From positions 232,715 to 276,889 of the forward strand of contig HG799466.1 in NCBI GenBank assembly GCA_000531095.1: a stretch of 44,175 bases of DNA, read 5' to 3'. A program made the position numbers and the translations under genes. The stretch comes from Gemmata massiliana (GTDB lineage Bacteria > Planctomycetota > Planctomycetia > Gemmatales > Gemmataceae). This document shows positions 33,553 to 43,332 of the stretch, piece by piece. Numbering within the stretch: the stretch's first letter is position 1; every line of letters begins with the position of its first letter. The notes beneath the pieces are model-generated. The model saw only the letters and a list, made by a program, of their open reading frames with translations, ran no database searches and had not been told where the DNA came from.

Positions 33553-34776
33553 CTACGCCCGGACGATCGCGTCCCAGTCCACCCGGTCCTTATTGAGTGC
33601 GGGCAGGGCGTAGGGCATCGCTTCGAGGTACTTCGGGGCCGCCCCGGTGTTGAACACCACCACGCGCTCGTCGGGTTTCACTTCACCCGCGGCGATCATG
33701 CGTTCGAGAACATCGAAACACACCGCGGTTTCTGGGCAGACGCTGATCCCCTCCGCGGAACTCGCGCGCTGCATCCAGGCGCCGATTTTGGACTCGCTCC
33801 CGGCGGCGGCTTTCCCGCCACTCGCGCGGATCGCGTCGAGCATCATGAAGTCGCCGACCGCGACCGGCACGCGCAACCCGCTCGCGACCGTGTGGGCGTT
33901 CGGGAACAGGTCCGCGAACCGCTCGCCCTTCTCAAACGCGCGCACGATCGGTGCGCACCCCTCCGCCTGGCACGAAATGAGTCGAGGAAACTTCCCGCCC
34001 CGCAACCACCCCAGCTCCTTCAGTTCCGCGAAGGCCTTCCACATGCCGATCAGCCCGGTGCCGCCACCCGTGGGGTAGAAGATCACGTCCGGCAGTTCCC
34101 ACTGCATCTGCTCGGCCAGCTCCAACCCCATCGTTTTCTTGCCTTCGAGCCGGTACGGTTCCTTGAGGGTGGAGAGATCGAACCACCCCATGCGTTCCGC
34201 GCCGTCCTTCACGATCTTGCCGCAATCGTTGATGAGGCCGTTCACCCGGAACGCCTTCGCGCCGTAGAGTTGGGCCTCGAACTGGTTCACGACGGGCGTG
34301 TCGTGCGGCATGAAGACGAAGCACTCCAGCCCCGCCCGGGCCGCATACGCAGCAGCAGCCCCGCCCGCATTCCCCGCAGTCGGGAGCGCGACGCGCTTCA
34401 CGCCGAGCCACTTTGCCATACTCACGGCCGCGGCCATCCCGCGGCTCTTGAAGCTCCCGGTCGGCAGTTGCGATTCGTCCTTCACGAACAGTTGCGACAG
34501 CCCGAGTTGCTTGCCGAGCCGCGCGCAGTGCAGGAGGGGCGTCATGCCCTCGCCGAGCATGACCGGCGCTTCGTCGAGTGGCAACGGGAGCAGTTCGCGG
34601 TAGCGCCACAGCGACGGGGCGCGGGCGGCGATCTGAGCGGGGGTAACCGCGGTTTTGATCTGATCGAGGTGGTACCGCACCCAGATCGGGCGCGCGTTGT
34701 GCATGTTGGCAAGTCGGCCGAACGGTAGCACGGTGCCGTCGATCGCGGCTTCCAGGTGCGAAACGTAGTGATTCAT
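33553..34776 (-). CDS. thrC: Threonine synthase
   Basis: This PLP enzyme converts O-phosphohomoserine to threonine, the last step of threonine synthesis. In 407 residues the fold-type II marks are visible: LGEGMTPLL, the PLP lysine in LPTGSFKSRGM (Lys110), PTAGNAGGAAAAYAARAG (substrate loop), and PTGGGTGLIGMWKA (phosphate-binding loop). The length is close to that of the plant-like class I enzyme. Some pyridoxal-dependent relatives look alike, but the context motif set fits ThrC. No other threonine gene is nearby. A possible start codon is in place at 34776, with no strong ribosome binding site. Confidence 0.92.
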   Translation of the reverse strand: MNHYVSHLEAAIDGTVLPFGRLANMHNARPIWVRYHLDQIKTAVTPAQIAARAPSLWRYRELLPLPLDEAPVMLGEGMTPLLHCARLGKQLGLSQLFVKDESQLPTGSFKSRGMAAAVSMAKWLGVKRVALPTAGNAGGAAAAYAARAGLECFVFMPHDTPVVNQFEAQLYGAKAFRVNGLINDCGKIVKDGAERMGWFDLSTLKEPYRLEGKKTMGLELAEQMQWELPDVIFYPTGGGTGLIGMWKAFAELKELGWLRGGKFPRLISCQAEGCAPIVRAFEKGERFADLFPNAHTVASGLRVPVAVGDFMMLDAIRASGGKAAAGSESKIGAWMQRASSAEGISVCPETAVCFDVLERMIAAGEVKPDERVVVFNTGAAPKYLEAMPYALPALNKDRVDWDAIVRA

Positions 34777-35193
34777 GAGGGTATGCTAGCGACTCCGCGA
34801 AAGGCGGCCGTGGGCGTTTCGGGCACCGAAATTCCGCACGCGCCGGATCTGGTGTTCAGCGGAACGACACAATATTGGGTGCGGTTGTAAAAGGGTGTCC
34901 CGGAGAGGCGCGACGATCTCTCGAAGCCCTATGAAATGACGATTTATTCCGGTCCAACGGGCAATACTGCGTCCAATGCTTCGATAATATTCTGGTTACA
35001 AAAATTTGAGCACCGCGCCCCGGATCGGCTATCGTATGTTCATAGCAACTGTTCACCCGGGCTGGGCTTGCGCGATTTGAAGGCGCCCCGTCCGCAGTTC
35101 GATGGCTCGCGGAACGTTCGGAGTTCCCAACAGTCGTTCGGGCTCCGATCAGTCCCGGCCGGGTGTCACTGTTTGCGTTTAAGGGCTCTGACA
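34777..35193. other. Intergenic region upstream of the hybrid histidine kinase
   Basis: No coding frame looks real. A promoter candidate lies at 35006-35035 (see that entry), and the 5' leader of the kinase gene carries AAGGG before the ATG. Nothing else is recognisable. Confidence 0.5.
35006..35035 (+). promoter_or_regulatory. Possible promoter for the hybrid histidine kinase
   Basis: TTGAGC (35006-35011) and TATCGT (35030-35035) are separated by 18 bases, each a 4/6 match to the sigma70 consensus. The gene begins 159 bases downstream. This is a visual match only. Confidence 0.25.
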
Positions 35194-38100
35194 ATGGGCC
35201 GCACATCCCCGCCCGCCCCGCCCCACCGCGCGTCGCCCGCGCGCGTCGCCGGGGCGTACTTTTTATTCGCGCTCGCCTGGATCTGGCTGTCCGATCGCGC
35301 CCTTTTGTTGATGGGCGTGGACCCGGTCGAAACGTTCTGGGCCTCGGCGCTGAAGGGGACCGCGTTCATCGCCCTGTCGTCCGCCCTCCTGTACGTAATG
35401 GTGCGCCGCGAGGTCCGCGCGCTGGTGCGCGCGATCGGGCTGCTCCGGTCCGTCACCGAGGGCACCACGGACGCGGTGTTCGCCAAGGACTTGAAGGGCC
35501 GGTACCTCCTGTTGAACGGGGCCTCGGCGCGGTTCGCCGGGAAGTCGGTCGAAGAGGCGCTCGGGAAGAACGACGCCGAGCTGTTCGACCCGGAAACGGC
35601 CCGGCGCCTAATGGACCAGGACCGCGCGGTCATCGAAACCGGCGAGCTCCGCACCTGGGAAACGGACCTCGATACGCCCCTGGGACCGCGGACGTACTAC
35701 TCCACAAAAGTTCCGTACCGGGACTCGGCGGGGTACGTCATCGGGGTGATCGGGACCGCGCGCGACGTCACCGATCGAAAGCGCGCGGAAACGGAACTGC
35801 GGGCCAGCGAGCAGCGGTACCGCGCGCTCGTCGAACTGGCGCCGGAGTCGATCATCATCGTGTGCGACGGGCGCATCGTGTTCGCGAACCCGGCGACCGC
35901 CCGGATGATGAACGCCCCCTCGACGGACGCGCTGATCGGGGTGGAGCTCAACGCCCAGCTCCACTCGGACGAGGTGGCGGAGAGCGTCGCGCGGCAGGCC
36001 CTGATCCTCCGGGACGGGGCGACGATGGGGCCGCGCGAGGTCCGGGTCCGGCGCCTCGACGGGGCCGTTATCGACGTGGAGACGTGCGCCGGGCCGTGCG
36101 CGGTGAACGGCGTGACGGGCATGCAGATCCTGTCCCGGGACATCACCGAGCGGAAGCGCGCCACCGCGCTACTGGCGCACCAGAACCGCGTCCTGGAACA
36201 GATCGCGAGCGGGGCCCCGCTCGCCGCGGTGCTCGAAGAAATCGTCCGGATCGTCGAGGGCCAGCTCCCCGGGACCGCGGGCTCGATCCTCGTACTGGAC
36301 CGTGACGGGATCCACCTCCGGCTCGGGGCGGCCCCGCACCTCCCGGCGGACTACAACGCGGCCATCAACGGGGTCGCAATCGGGGCGTGCGTCGGGTCGT
36401 GCGGCACGGCCGCGTACACGCGCAAGCCCGTGTTTGTGAACGACATCGCCACCGACCCGTTGTGGGCCGATTACAAGCACATCGCGCTCGGGCACGGGCT
36501 GCGGGCGTGCTGGTCCGCTCCCGTCTTCGCGGCCCCGCGCGGACCGGTCCCGCGGACCGTTCTGGGCACGTTCGCCGTGTACGGGCGGGTTCCCGGCGCC
36601 CCGGACCCGCGGTTCGGGGAACTCATCGAACGGGCCGCGCACCTCGCCAGCATCGCGATCGAGAGCGACCGCGCGGTGAGCGACCTGCGCGCGAGCGAGG
36701 AGCGGTTCGCGCGCTTCATGGCGCACCTGCCGGGGCTGGCGTGGATCAAGGACGCCGAGGGGCGGTACGTGTACGCCAACAACACGATCGGCCGGGTCTT
36801 CGGGATCGCCCCGGCCGACCTGTGCGGGCGCACGGACCACGACATCGCGCCCGCGCCCGCGGCCGACCAGTTCCAGCGGAACGACCGGCGCGTGCTCGCG
36901 GACGGGACCGGGCTCCAGGTCATCGAAACGATGGCGGCCCCGGACGGGACCGAGATCGCGTTCCTCTCGAGCAAGTTCCCGATCCCCGGACCGGACGGGC
37001 GCCCGGCCCTCGTCGGCGGGGTCGCGATCGACGTCACCGAGCACCAGCGCGCCGAGCGCGCCCTGCGCGAGCGCGAGGAGCAGCTCCGGCTGTTCATCGA
37101 CCACGTGTGGGCGCCGATCGCGATGGTGGACCGCGAGATGCGCTACATCCACGTGAGCCGGCGCTGGCTCACCGACTACCACGTGGCGCTCCCGGACGTG
37201 ACCGGGTTGTGCCACTACGACGTGTTCCCGGAGATCCCGGACCGGTGGAAAGAGGCCCACAAGCGGTGCCTGGCCGGGGCCGTGGAGCGGTGCGACGAGG
37301 ACCGGTTCGAGCGCGCCGACGGGAGCGTGCAGTGGGTCCGCTGGGAGGTCCGCCCGTGGTACCTGCCCGGCGGCGGGGTCGGCGGGCTGATCATGTCCAC
37401 CGAAGACATAACGGTCCGCAAGCGCCTGGAGGCCCAGGTCCAGCAGGCGGCCAAGATGGAGGCCGTGGGGCGGCTCGCGGGCGGGATCGCGCACGACTTT
37501 AACAACCTGCTCACGGTCATCAACGGGTTCAGCGACCTGATCCTGCGCGACACGAGCGAGAGCGACCCGCAGCGGCTCCCGCTCACCGAGATCCGGGCCG
37601 CTGGGGACCGGGCCGCGCGCCTCACCCAGCAGCTCCTCGCCTACAGCCGCAAGGCGATGGTCGAGCCGAAGGTGCTGGACCTCAACGAACTCGTGACCGA
37701 GTCCGTGAAGCTGCTCCGGCTCGTCGGCGAGCACATCGTCGTCGCGACCGTCCTGGACCCGGCCCGCGCCCGCATCCGGGCCGACCGCGGGCAGATCGAA
37801 CAGGTGCTCCTGAACCTCGTGGTGAACGCGCGCGACGCGATGCCCGACGGCGGGCGGGTGACCATCGAGACGCAAAACGTCGCGCTCGGGACCGACGACT
37901 GGACCGACGAACCGGACCTGAAACCGGGACCATACGTGCGGCTCACCGTGACCGACACCGGGGCCGGGATGACGGAACAGGTGCGGGCCAAGATCTTCGA
38001 GCCGTTCTTCACCACGAAGGGCGTCGGAAAGGGAACGGGCCTGGGGCTCGCGGTCGTTCACGGCGCCGTGAAGCAGAGCGGCGGGCACATCAGTGTGGCG

Positions 38101-38592
38101 AGCGAGGTCGGGGTCGGCACCACGTTCACCCTGCTGTTCCCGGCCGTCACCGAGGCGCCGGAGCAGGTGCCCGACGCGCCCCCGGCGCCCGCCCGGGGGA
38201 CCGAAACGATCCTCCTCGTCGAGGACGAGGACGCGGTCCGCTCGATCACGCGCCTGTCGCTCGCGGGCCAGGGGTACAAGGTGGTCGCGGTGGGCAGCGG
38301 CGCGGAAGCGCTCCGGGCGGCCGAAAGGGGCACGGGGCCGATCGATCTGCTCGTGACCGACGTGGTGATGCCGGAAATGGGCGGGCGCCAGCTCGCCGAG
38401 GCGCTGCGCCAGCGCGCCCCCGACCTGCGCGTGCTCTACATGAGCGGCTACACGGACGAGGTCGTGCTCCGCGGCGACCGCGTCGAGGCGTTCCTCCAGA
38501 AACCGTTTTCGCCCCAAGCACTGGTCGGTAAGGTGCGCGACGTGCTCGACCGGGGTGCCACCCCCGGGGCGGCAGAGGCCCGCGCCTCGTAA
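35194..38592 (+). CDS. Multi-PAS/GAF hybrid histidine kinase with receiver domain
   Basis: The protein has 1132 residues. Two membrane helices at about 19-40 and 51-70 enclose almost no periplasmic loop, so the signal is probably cytoplasmic. Then come PAS (about 78-200), PAS (about 203-325), GAF (about 340-490; carries [10 protein letters not shown]), PAS (about 500-625), PAS (about 630-745), HisKA with the phospho-His767 in [11 protein letters not shown], HATPase (N box [12 protein letters not shown] boxes DTGAGM and GKGTGLGLA) and a receiver with Asp1056 ([11 protein letters not shown]) and the Lys in LQKPF. AAGGG sits 8 bases before ATG 35194, and this decides the start against 34936. The family is a hybrid phosphorelay; no response regulator follows. 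A hairpin CGCGCCT/AGGCGCG spans the stop. Confidence 0.95.
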   Translation: MGRTSPPAPPHRASPARVAGAYFLFALAWIWLSDRALLLMGVDPVETFWASALKGTAFIALSSALLYVMVRREVRALVRAIGLLRSVTEGTTDAVFAKDLKGRYLLLNGASARFAGKSVEEALGKNDAELFDPETARRLMDQDRAVIETGELRTWETDLDTPLGPRTYYSTKVPYRDSAGYVIGVIGTARDVTDRKRAETELRASEQRYRALVELAPESIIIVCDGRIVFANPATARMMNAPSTDALIGVELNAQLHSDEVAESVARQALILRDGATMGPREVRVRRLDGAVIDVETCAGPCAVNGVTGMQILSRDITERKRATALLAHQNRVLEQIASGAPLAAVLEEIVRIVEGQLPGTAGSILVLDRDGIHLRLGAAPHLPADYNAAINGVAIGACVGSCGTAAYTRKPVFVNDIATDPLWADYKHIALGHGLRACWSAPVFAAPRGPVPRTVLGTFAVYGRVPGAPDPRFGELIERAAHLASIAIESDRAVSDLRASEERFARFMAHLPGLAWIKDAEGRYVYANNTIGRVFGIAPADLCGRTDHDIAPAPAADQFQRNDRRVLADGTGLQVIETMAAPDGTEIAFLSSKFPIPGPDGRPALVGGVAIDVTEHQRAERALREREEQLRLFIDHVWAPIAMVDREMRYIHVSRRWLTDYHVALPDVTGLCHYDVFPEIPDRWKEAHKRCLAGAVERCDEDRFERADGSVQWVRWEVRPWYLPGGGVGGLIMSTEDITVRKRLEAQVQQAAKMEAVGRLAGGIAHDFNNLLTVINGFSDLILRDTSESDPQRLPLTEIRAAGDRAARLTQQLLAYSRKAMVEPKVLDLNELVTESVKLLRLVGEHIVVATVLDPARARIRADRGQIEQVLLNLVVNARDAMPDGGRVTIETQNVALGTDDWTDEPDLKPGPYVRLTVTDTGAGMTEQVRAKIFEPFFTTKGVGKGTGLGLAVVHGAVKQSGGHISVASEVGVGTTFTLLFPAVTEAPEQVPDAPPAPARGTETILLVEDEDAVRSITRLSLAGQGYKVVAVGSGAEALRAAERGTGPIDLLVTDVVMPEMGGRQLAEALRQRAPDLRVLYMSGYTDEVVLRGDRVEAFLQKPFSPQALVGKVRDVLDRGATPGAAEARAS

Positions 38593-38640
38593 GGCGCGCC
38601 GGCCCGGAAACCGCCCCGGGAAACCACACCCGGGTTCCGG
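38581..38640 (+). terminator. Hairpins at the end of the hybrid kinase gene (weak terminator candidate)
   Basis: The 7-bp stem CGCGCCT-CGTA-AGGCGCG straddles the stop codon (38581-38598). It is followed by a second stem of the CCCGGG type near 38615-38634. No clear T-run follows, so factor-independent termination is doubtful. Confidence 0.35.
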
Positions 38641-38684
38641 GCGTATAGAACAGGGGCAAGGTCGCTCACTGTTTCGGGGTCGAA

Positions 38685-39329
38685 ATGCGCTACCTCACCG
38701 CCACCGGATTGTTCGCACTCCTCGTTGCGCTGGCCGGGTGCGGCGGGTCGTCGGACCTGCCCGCACCGGGGTACGGTTCCCCGGACCTAAAAGCAGTCGC
38801 GGGACGGTTCCACAGCAAGGAATCGAACCGAACCGTGTCCGGCGAGCAAATGCCGCTCCAGTTCGTTGACACCAACGGGAAAGAGGTCGATCTCACCTCG
38901 TTCCGCGGGAAGTCGAACGTCGTGCTGGTCGTGGTGAAGGGTATGCCCCGGTACCCCGGCGGGCTGTTCTGCCCCGGGTGTCTCGCTCAAGTGAACGCGC
39001 TGACCGCCAACCACGACGAGTTCAAGAAGCGCAACGCAGAAATCCTGATGGTGTTCCCCGGCCCGAAGGACAAGTTGCCGCAATTCCTTCACGACGGAAA
39101 GGTGGACGGCGAGGGCGGGAACCCGAGCGTGCCGTTCGCGCTACTCCTCGATACTGACTTGAAAGCGGTCAACGCACTCGGCATTAAGGGCGATCTCGCG
39201 AAGCCCTCGACGTACATTCTGGACAAGAAGGGGAACGCGATATTCGCGTTCGTCGGCGAGGACACCACGGACCGGCCCTCGGTCCAGTCGCTCCTCGACC
39301 GCCTGGACAAGTTGAACGGCAAGAAATGA
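38685..39329 (+). CDS. Peroxiredoxin/thioredoxin-like lipoprotein
   Basis: The protein has 214 residues with a lipoprotein signal (FALLVALAGCGG, lipobox LAGC), so it is probably anchored to a membrane. The mature part has an AhpC/TSA-type fold: MPLQFVDTNGKEVDLTSFRGKSNVVLVVV, then a CPGC motif (GLFCPGCLAQV) where thioredoxins have CxxC, then FALLLDTDLKAVNALGI and PSTYILDKKGNAIFAF. With two Cys in CPGC it could work as a disulfide exchange or thiol peroxidase protein. A possible ribosome binding site is weak. Two bacterial neighbours, the hybrid kinase and the GYF-kinase, flank it in the same direction. Confidence 0.87.
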   Translation: MRYLTATGLFALLVALAGCGGSSDLPAPGYGSPDLKAVAGRFHSKESNRTVSGEQMPLQFVDTNGKEVDLTSFRGKSNVVLVVVKGMPRYPGGLFCPGCLAQVNALTANHDEFKKRNAEILMVFPGPKDKLPQFLHDGKVDGEGGNPSVPFALLLDTDLKAVNALGIKGDLAKPSTYILDKKGNAIFAFVGEDTTDRPSVQSLLDRLDKLNGKK

Positions 39330-39379
39330 AATAGCCGCACACGAACCCGACCGACGGACCTGGTGGGTAACATTCTCGC

Positions 39380-41290
39380 ATGGCGAACGAGTGGTACATC
39401 GACGCGAGCGGGCGAACGGACGGTCCCTTCTCCGAGGACGAGCTGCGCCGCCGGGCCGTAGCGGGCGCGCTGCGGCCGGCCGACCGTGTCAGCCGGGACC
39501 GGCGGACGTGGGTCACTGCGGAAACCGTCCCCGGACTGGCGTTCCCACAACTCGTCACGATCGTCGCCCCCTCCCCTCCCCTGCTCTCGGACTCCGCGCC
39601 GGTGCGCCCGCTCGTCGAGACGGTCGTGTCCGCGTCGAGCGATCTGCTGGACTCCTCGGGCGAGGGCCAAGCGTTCGCGCCACTCGATTCCGTTCCGGGG
39701 TACGAGTTACAGGGTACGCTCGGCACCGGCGCGTGCGGGATCGTGTACCGCGCCGTGCAGAAGAAGCTGAACCGCGTGGTCGCGCTGAAAACAGTACTGA
39801 TGGCGCGCGGGACCACCGACGACGTGATCGCCCGGTTCGAGCAGGAAGCGGTGTCACTGGCCCGGTTGCAGCACCCGAACATCGTCGCCGTGTACGACTG
39901 CGGGCATACGGAGGGGCGCGCGTTCTTCGCGATGGAGCTGCTCGACGGCGAGGACCTGAGCCAGCGCCTCGCACACGACGGCCCGCTCGACGAGCGCACC
40001 GCGTGGCTCGTGGCGCGCCAGACGGCCGCGGCGCTCGACCACGCGGCCCGCCACGGCGTGATTCACCGCGACGTGAAACCGGCGAACCTGTTCCTGGTGC
40101 CGCCACCAACGGGGTTCACGCTCCCGGCCGGCGTACCAATGGTGGAAGTAACCGATTTCGGGCTCGCACTCACGCAGCGCGGGCCGGACGAAACCGAGCC
40201 CTCGCAAACGAGCGCGGGGCTCATCATCGGCACACCCGTGTACATGGCACCGGAACAGTTCCGCGGCGGACCGGTCGACGCACTGGCCGACATGTATTCA
40301 CTGGGTGTAACGGTATTTCACGTTCTCACGGGCCGGGTTCCGTTCGACGGCCAAACCGTTTTCGACGTGATGGCTCAGAAAGTCGGGCCGCTCCCGCGCC
40401 TGACCGCGCCGATTTCCGAGCCGACGGCGGATCTCGTGGCCGCGCTGATGGCGCCCGACCCCAAGGACCGGCCGGCCAGTTACCGAGAGCTGATCGCGCG
40501 CATTGATACCCTGCCCTGTCTCGACGGCGCGTTCAGCGCGACCGGTTTCTCGGCCGTGGCCCCGCGCCCCGCTTCCAACCCCGACATTGCACTCGTTCCC
40601 TCAACCCCGAAGCGCAAGCGCAGGGTCGTCGTGGGAATAGCCGGTGCGCTCCTTCTCGGAATCGCGGTTGGGATCGCGACCCTGGCCGGCGCGTTCACCC
40701 GCGCCCCGGGAACCGCACCGGCACAACCGGCGCCGGCCGCGACTTACACTGCCGGAGTTCACCACGCACTGTTCGACGGCCAAACGGTGCTCCCCTGGAA
40801 CGGAAGAATCCTGAACATTGAACCGGACGCCGAGAAGAAAAACGTTCTGACCGGGCGCGGAACGTTGACCCGCGCGTTACCGGAACTCGCGAACTTCAAC
40901 GCGATGCTCGACCTCTGTCCGCACGACGCGCCAGCCGTTGATTTGGTACTCGCCACCACCGAGGGCTCTACAGTTCAGTGGCTCGTGCGCCTGGACCACG
41001 CCACCGGAGTTGCGTTCGGCAAGCGCGCCGGACCGAACGGGGCCTTCGAGTCGGTCGGGAATAAAGTTGCCCTACCGACCGCAAAGGATCGAATGGATGA
41101 GGGGCTCCCGCCGTACATGCAACTGAGGTACGAGCGCGCGGGCGGCACGCTGACGGCGTGGTTCAACCGTCAGTTACTCGGCAGCACTTCCGCCGAGGGT
41201 TTGCGAACGACCGAACTCCGCGTCGAGATCAAGAGCGGTTTCATTCGCATCGAGTCGGCGGGAATCGAAGAACTGGTGGAGCAGAAATAG
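39380..41290 (+). CDS. Ser/Thr protein kinase with GYF_2 domain and lectin-like C-terminus
   Basis: The protein has 636 residues. It begins with a GYF_2-type domain (EWYIDASGRTDGPFSEDELRRR, about 1-60). The kinase follows: GTGACGIVYRAVQ (glycine loop), VALKTVL, IHRDVKPANLF, a long insert before TDFGLAL, and GTPVYMAPEQFRG. One membrane helix (VVVGIAGALLLGIAVGIATLAGAF) lies at about 416-438. A C-terminal beta-sandwich follows (about 460-636; TLTAWFNRQLLGSTS), similar to glucanase or laminin-G-like folds, probably outside. The GYF module usually binds proline-rich peptides, so this kinase may recruit a proline-rich partner. The frame and domain order are clear; the ribosome binding site is not obvious. 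Confidence 0.92.
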   Translation: MANEWYIDASGRTDGPFSEDELRRRAVAGALRPADRVSRDRRTWVTAETVPGLAFPQLVTIVAPSPPLLSDSAPVRPLVETVVSASSDLLDSSGEGQAFAPLDSVPGYELQGTLGTGACGIVYRAVQKKLNRVVALKTVLMARGTTDDVIARFEQEAVSLARLQHPNIVAVYDCGHTEGRAFFAMELLDGEDLSQRLAHDGPLDERTAWLVARQTAAALDHAARHGVIHRDVKPANLFLVPPPTGFTLPAGVPMVEVTDFGLALTQRGPDETEPSQTSAGLIIGTPVYMAPEQFRGGPVDALADMYSLGVTVFHVLTGRVPFDGQTVFDVMAQKVGPLPRLTAPISEPTADLVAALMAPDPKDRPASYRELIARIDTLPCLDGAFSATGFSAVAPRPASNPDIALVPSTPKRKRRVVVGIAGALLLGIAVGIATLAGAFTRAPGTAPAQPAPAATYTAGVHHALFDGQTVLPWNGRILNIEPDAEKKNVLTGRGTLTRALPELANFNAMLDLCPHDAPAVDLVLATTEGSTVQWLVRLDHATGVAFGKRAGPNGAFESVGNKVALPTAKDRMDEGLPPYMQLRYERAGGTLTAWFNRQLLGSTSAEGLRTTELRVEIKSGFIRIESAGIEELVEQK

Positions 41291-41314
41291 GGACGAGGCT
41301 TCCACCACATCGGG

Positions 41315-42031
41315 TTACCAGTGACCGGCGTGCGCGCCGCCATCGACGTGCAAAGTCTCGCCGGTCACGAATCCGGCCGATTCCAGGTACAGCACCGCAT
41401 CAACCACTTCCTGCACCGTGCCCATGCGCCCCACCGGGTGCAGACCGGCGAGAAAAGCGTGCGTCTCGGGCTTGTGCATCGGCGTTTCGATGACGCCCGG
41501 TGCCACCGCGTTCACGCGAATCCCCTTATCCGCGTACTCGATCGCCAGTGACCGCGTGACCGCGTCCAGCCCGCCCTTGGTAAGCGACGCCAGCGCTGAC
41601 GGTATGCCCTTCACGGGTTGGCCCACGAGGGTCGTCGTGACGTTCACGACGTGGCCACCTTTCCCCTGCGCGAGCATCTGTCGGACGGCCCGCTGGCTCA
41701 CGTAGAAGAACCCGGCCAAGTTCAGCGAAATCTTGGTGGCGAAATCCTCCTGCGTGTATTCGGTGAACGGCTTGGCGATGAACATCCCGGCGTTGTTAAT
41801 CAAGCTATCCACCCGGCCGAACTTCGCGACCGCCTCAGCGATCACGCGGTCGGCAACGGCAGGGTCGGCAATATCGCCCGCGACAGCGAGCACGTCCGCC
41901 GAAGCGTCGGGCTTGATCGACCGAGAATTCGCGACAACCCGGTACCCGCGATCGAGGAACCCGCGAACCAGCCCGGCGCCGATCCCCTGTGACGCGCCGG
42001 TGATGACGGCGACTTTGCGTTCGGTGCTCAT
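41315..42031 (-). CDS. SDR-family oxidoreductase lacking the catalytic tyrosine
   Basis: The protein has 238 residues with the normal SDR nucleotide loop (TGASQGIG), a clean NNAG (SLINNAGMF), the motif KGIRVNAVAPGVIETPM and a C-terminal LHVDGG. Where YxxxK is expected it reads ASLTK (within PSALASLTKGGL): the Lys remains but Tyr is Ala. A whole SDR subgroup shares SALASLTKGG, so this is probably a family trait rather than damage. Reductase activity through the usual relay is doubtful. The gene converges on the GYF-kinase gene, and the Ohr gene lies about 70 bases upstream in the same direction. Confidence 0.9.
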   Translation of the reverse strand: MSTERKVAVITGASQGIGAGLVRGFLDRGYRVVANSRSIKPDASADVLAVAGDIADPAVADRVIAEAVAKFGRVDSLINNAGMFIAKPFTEYTQEDFATKISLNLAGFFYVSQRAVRQMLAQGKGGHVVNVTTTLVGQPVKGIPSALASLTKGGLDAVTRSLAIEYADKGIRVNAVAPGVIETPMHKPETHAFLAGLHPVGRMGTVQEVVDAVLYLESAGFVTGETLHVDGGAHAGHW

Positions 42032-42100
42032 GGCGAATCTCCTTGAAGTGGATCTCGGACAGCGAGACGTACCCGCATGAAGCGGGCACGTCGATCCTGC

Positions 42101-42517
42101 TTACACAACGTTGATTTCGACAGCGATGTTACCGCGAGTAGCTTTGGAGTACGGGCACGTCTGGTGGGCGGCTTCGACCAGTTCCTTCGCGACCTCGCGG
42201 TCCACACCCGGCAGGCTAACATTGAGACGCGCCCGCAGGAAGTACCCACCATCTGCCGTGGCCAGGTCCACTTCGGCATCGACGGCCCGGTCGGGCGGGA
42301 GGGTGACCTTCAACTTGGAGGCCGCCAGCCCCAAAGCTCCGATGAAGCAGGCCGACCACCCGGCAGCGAGCAGTTGCTCCGGGTTGGTCCCGGTGCCCGC
42401 GGTGCCGGGGGACGTGAGTTTGATGTCGAGTCGACCGTCCGAGCTGCGGGCCGCCCCGTCTCGGCCGCCGGTGGTGTGAGTTCTCGCGGTATAGAGCACT
42501 TTTTCGGTTGCGGACAT
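42101..42517 (-). CDS. ohr: Organic hydroperoxide resistance protein (Ohr, OsmC superfamily)
   Basis: Ohr reduces organic hydroperoxides with a Cys pair and protects against lipid peroxide stress. In 138 residues both Cys regions are present: AAGWSACFIGAL (Cys57, peroxidatic) and QTCPYSKATRGNI (Cys121, resolving). The motif order matches Ohr rather than OsmC. ATG 42517 has AGGAG upstream at proper spacing, which decides the start; the longer in-frame version to 42580 is not needed. It is divergent from the ECF sigma gene. No OhrR regulator is in view. Confidence 0.94.
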   Translation of the reverse strand: MSATEKVLYTARTHTTGGRDGAARSSDGRLDIKLTSPGTAGTGTNPEQLLAAGWSACFIGALGLAASKLKVTLPPDRAVDAEVDLATADGGYFLRARLNVSLPGVDREVAKELVEAAHQTCPYSKATRGNIAVEINVV

Positions 42518-42765
42518 GACTGGCTCCTTTTCGAGTGGTGCGTTCGTAACTAACCGAACATACTGGCCATCCAGTTTCATCTTGCAACCAATTTCAAGAT
42601 TCTCCGCCCGACTCCCGCGCTCGGATTATTTCGCGAGTCATTTCGCGCCCGATTCCGCCTGCTTGTAAAAGAGGAGCGCAATTCGGTTTGTTGCCGGTTG
42701 CCTTCCGCACCGCACCCGGGTGTCATTGTTGGCGGTATCCCATGTGAACCCCCAAAGGTGCGCCC

Positions 42766-43332
42766 GTGATCGACACCGGGACCGAACTCGACCGCTACCG
42801 CCCGCTGCTGCGCCTGCACGTCCGGCAGCTCCAGTTGGGGCGCCTGTACCGCGCCCGGTTCGACTCGTCGGACGTGGTGCAGGAATCACTACTGCGTGCG
42901 TTTAAGGGGATCGATCAGGTGCGCGGCCGGAGCGAAGCGGAATTCGTCGGCTGGCTCCAGAAGGTCGTCGCGCACACAGTTATCGACCTGGTGCGCGAGC
43001 ACAGCGCGGCGAAGCGCGACCCGGGGCTCGAGCGCACCTTATGCGATGCGGTCGACGACGACGAGACTCCGCTGGGTGCGTACCTGACGGCCACGGAACC
43101 GGGGCCGAGCGCCCAAGCCGTGCGCAAAGAAGAGCTGCTCTGTCTGGCCGCGGCCCTGGACCGGTTGCCGGAGGCCGAGCGGGACGCCGTGATCGCTCAC
43201 TACATCCTCGAACTCCCTCTGGCCGAAACCGCCACGCGGCTCGGGCGCACCACTCGGGGGGTGGGTGGGTTACTGTTCCGCGGGAAGCGCCGGCTCAGCG
43301 CGCTACTGGCCGCCCCGGAGGATCTGGCGTGA
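42766..43332 (+). CDS. ECF-family RNA polymerase sigma factor
   Basis: The protein has 188 residues, starting at GTG. Region 2 (RARFDSSDVVQESLLRAFKGIDQVRG, EFVGWLQKVVAHTVIDLVREH) and region 4 (LAAALDRLPEAERDAVIAHYIL, LAETATRLGRTTRGVGGLLFRGKRRL) are standard for the sigma-70 ECF group. Its stop overlaps the start of a Ser/Thr kinase gene as GTGA. Pairs of an ECF sigma and a kinase are common in planctomycetes, where phosphorylation may replace an anti-sigma factor. No anti-sigma gene is adjacent. Confidence 0.93.
   Translation: MIDTGTELDRYRPLLRLHVRQLQLGRLYRARFDSSDVVQESLLRAFKGIDQVRGRSEAEFVGWLQKVVAHTVIDLVREHSAAKRDPGLERTLCDAVDDDETPLGAYLTATEPGPSAQAVRKEELLCLAAALDRLPEAERDAVIAHYILELPLAETATRLGRTTRGVGGLLFRGKRRLSALLAAPEDLA

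Noticed and set aside
36169..38517. Long minus-strand open frame of 782 codons opposite the hybrid histidine kinase
   Set aside because: The protein would be Arg/Val/His-rich with no domain pattern. The plus strand carries clear PAS, HisKA, HATPase and receiver motifs. High-GC coding DNA creates such shadows.
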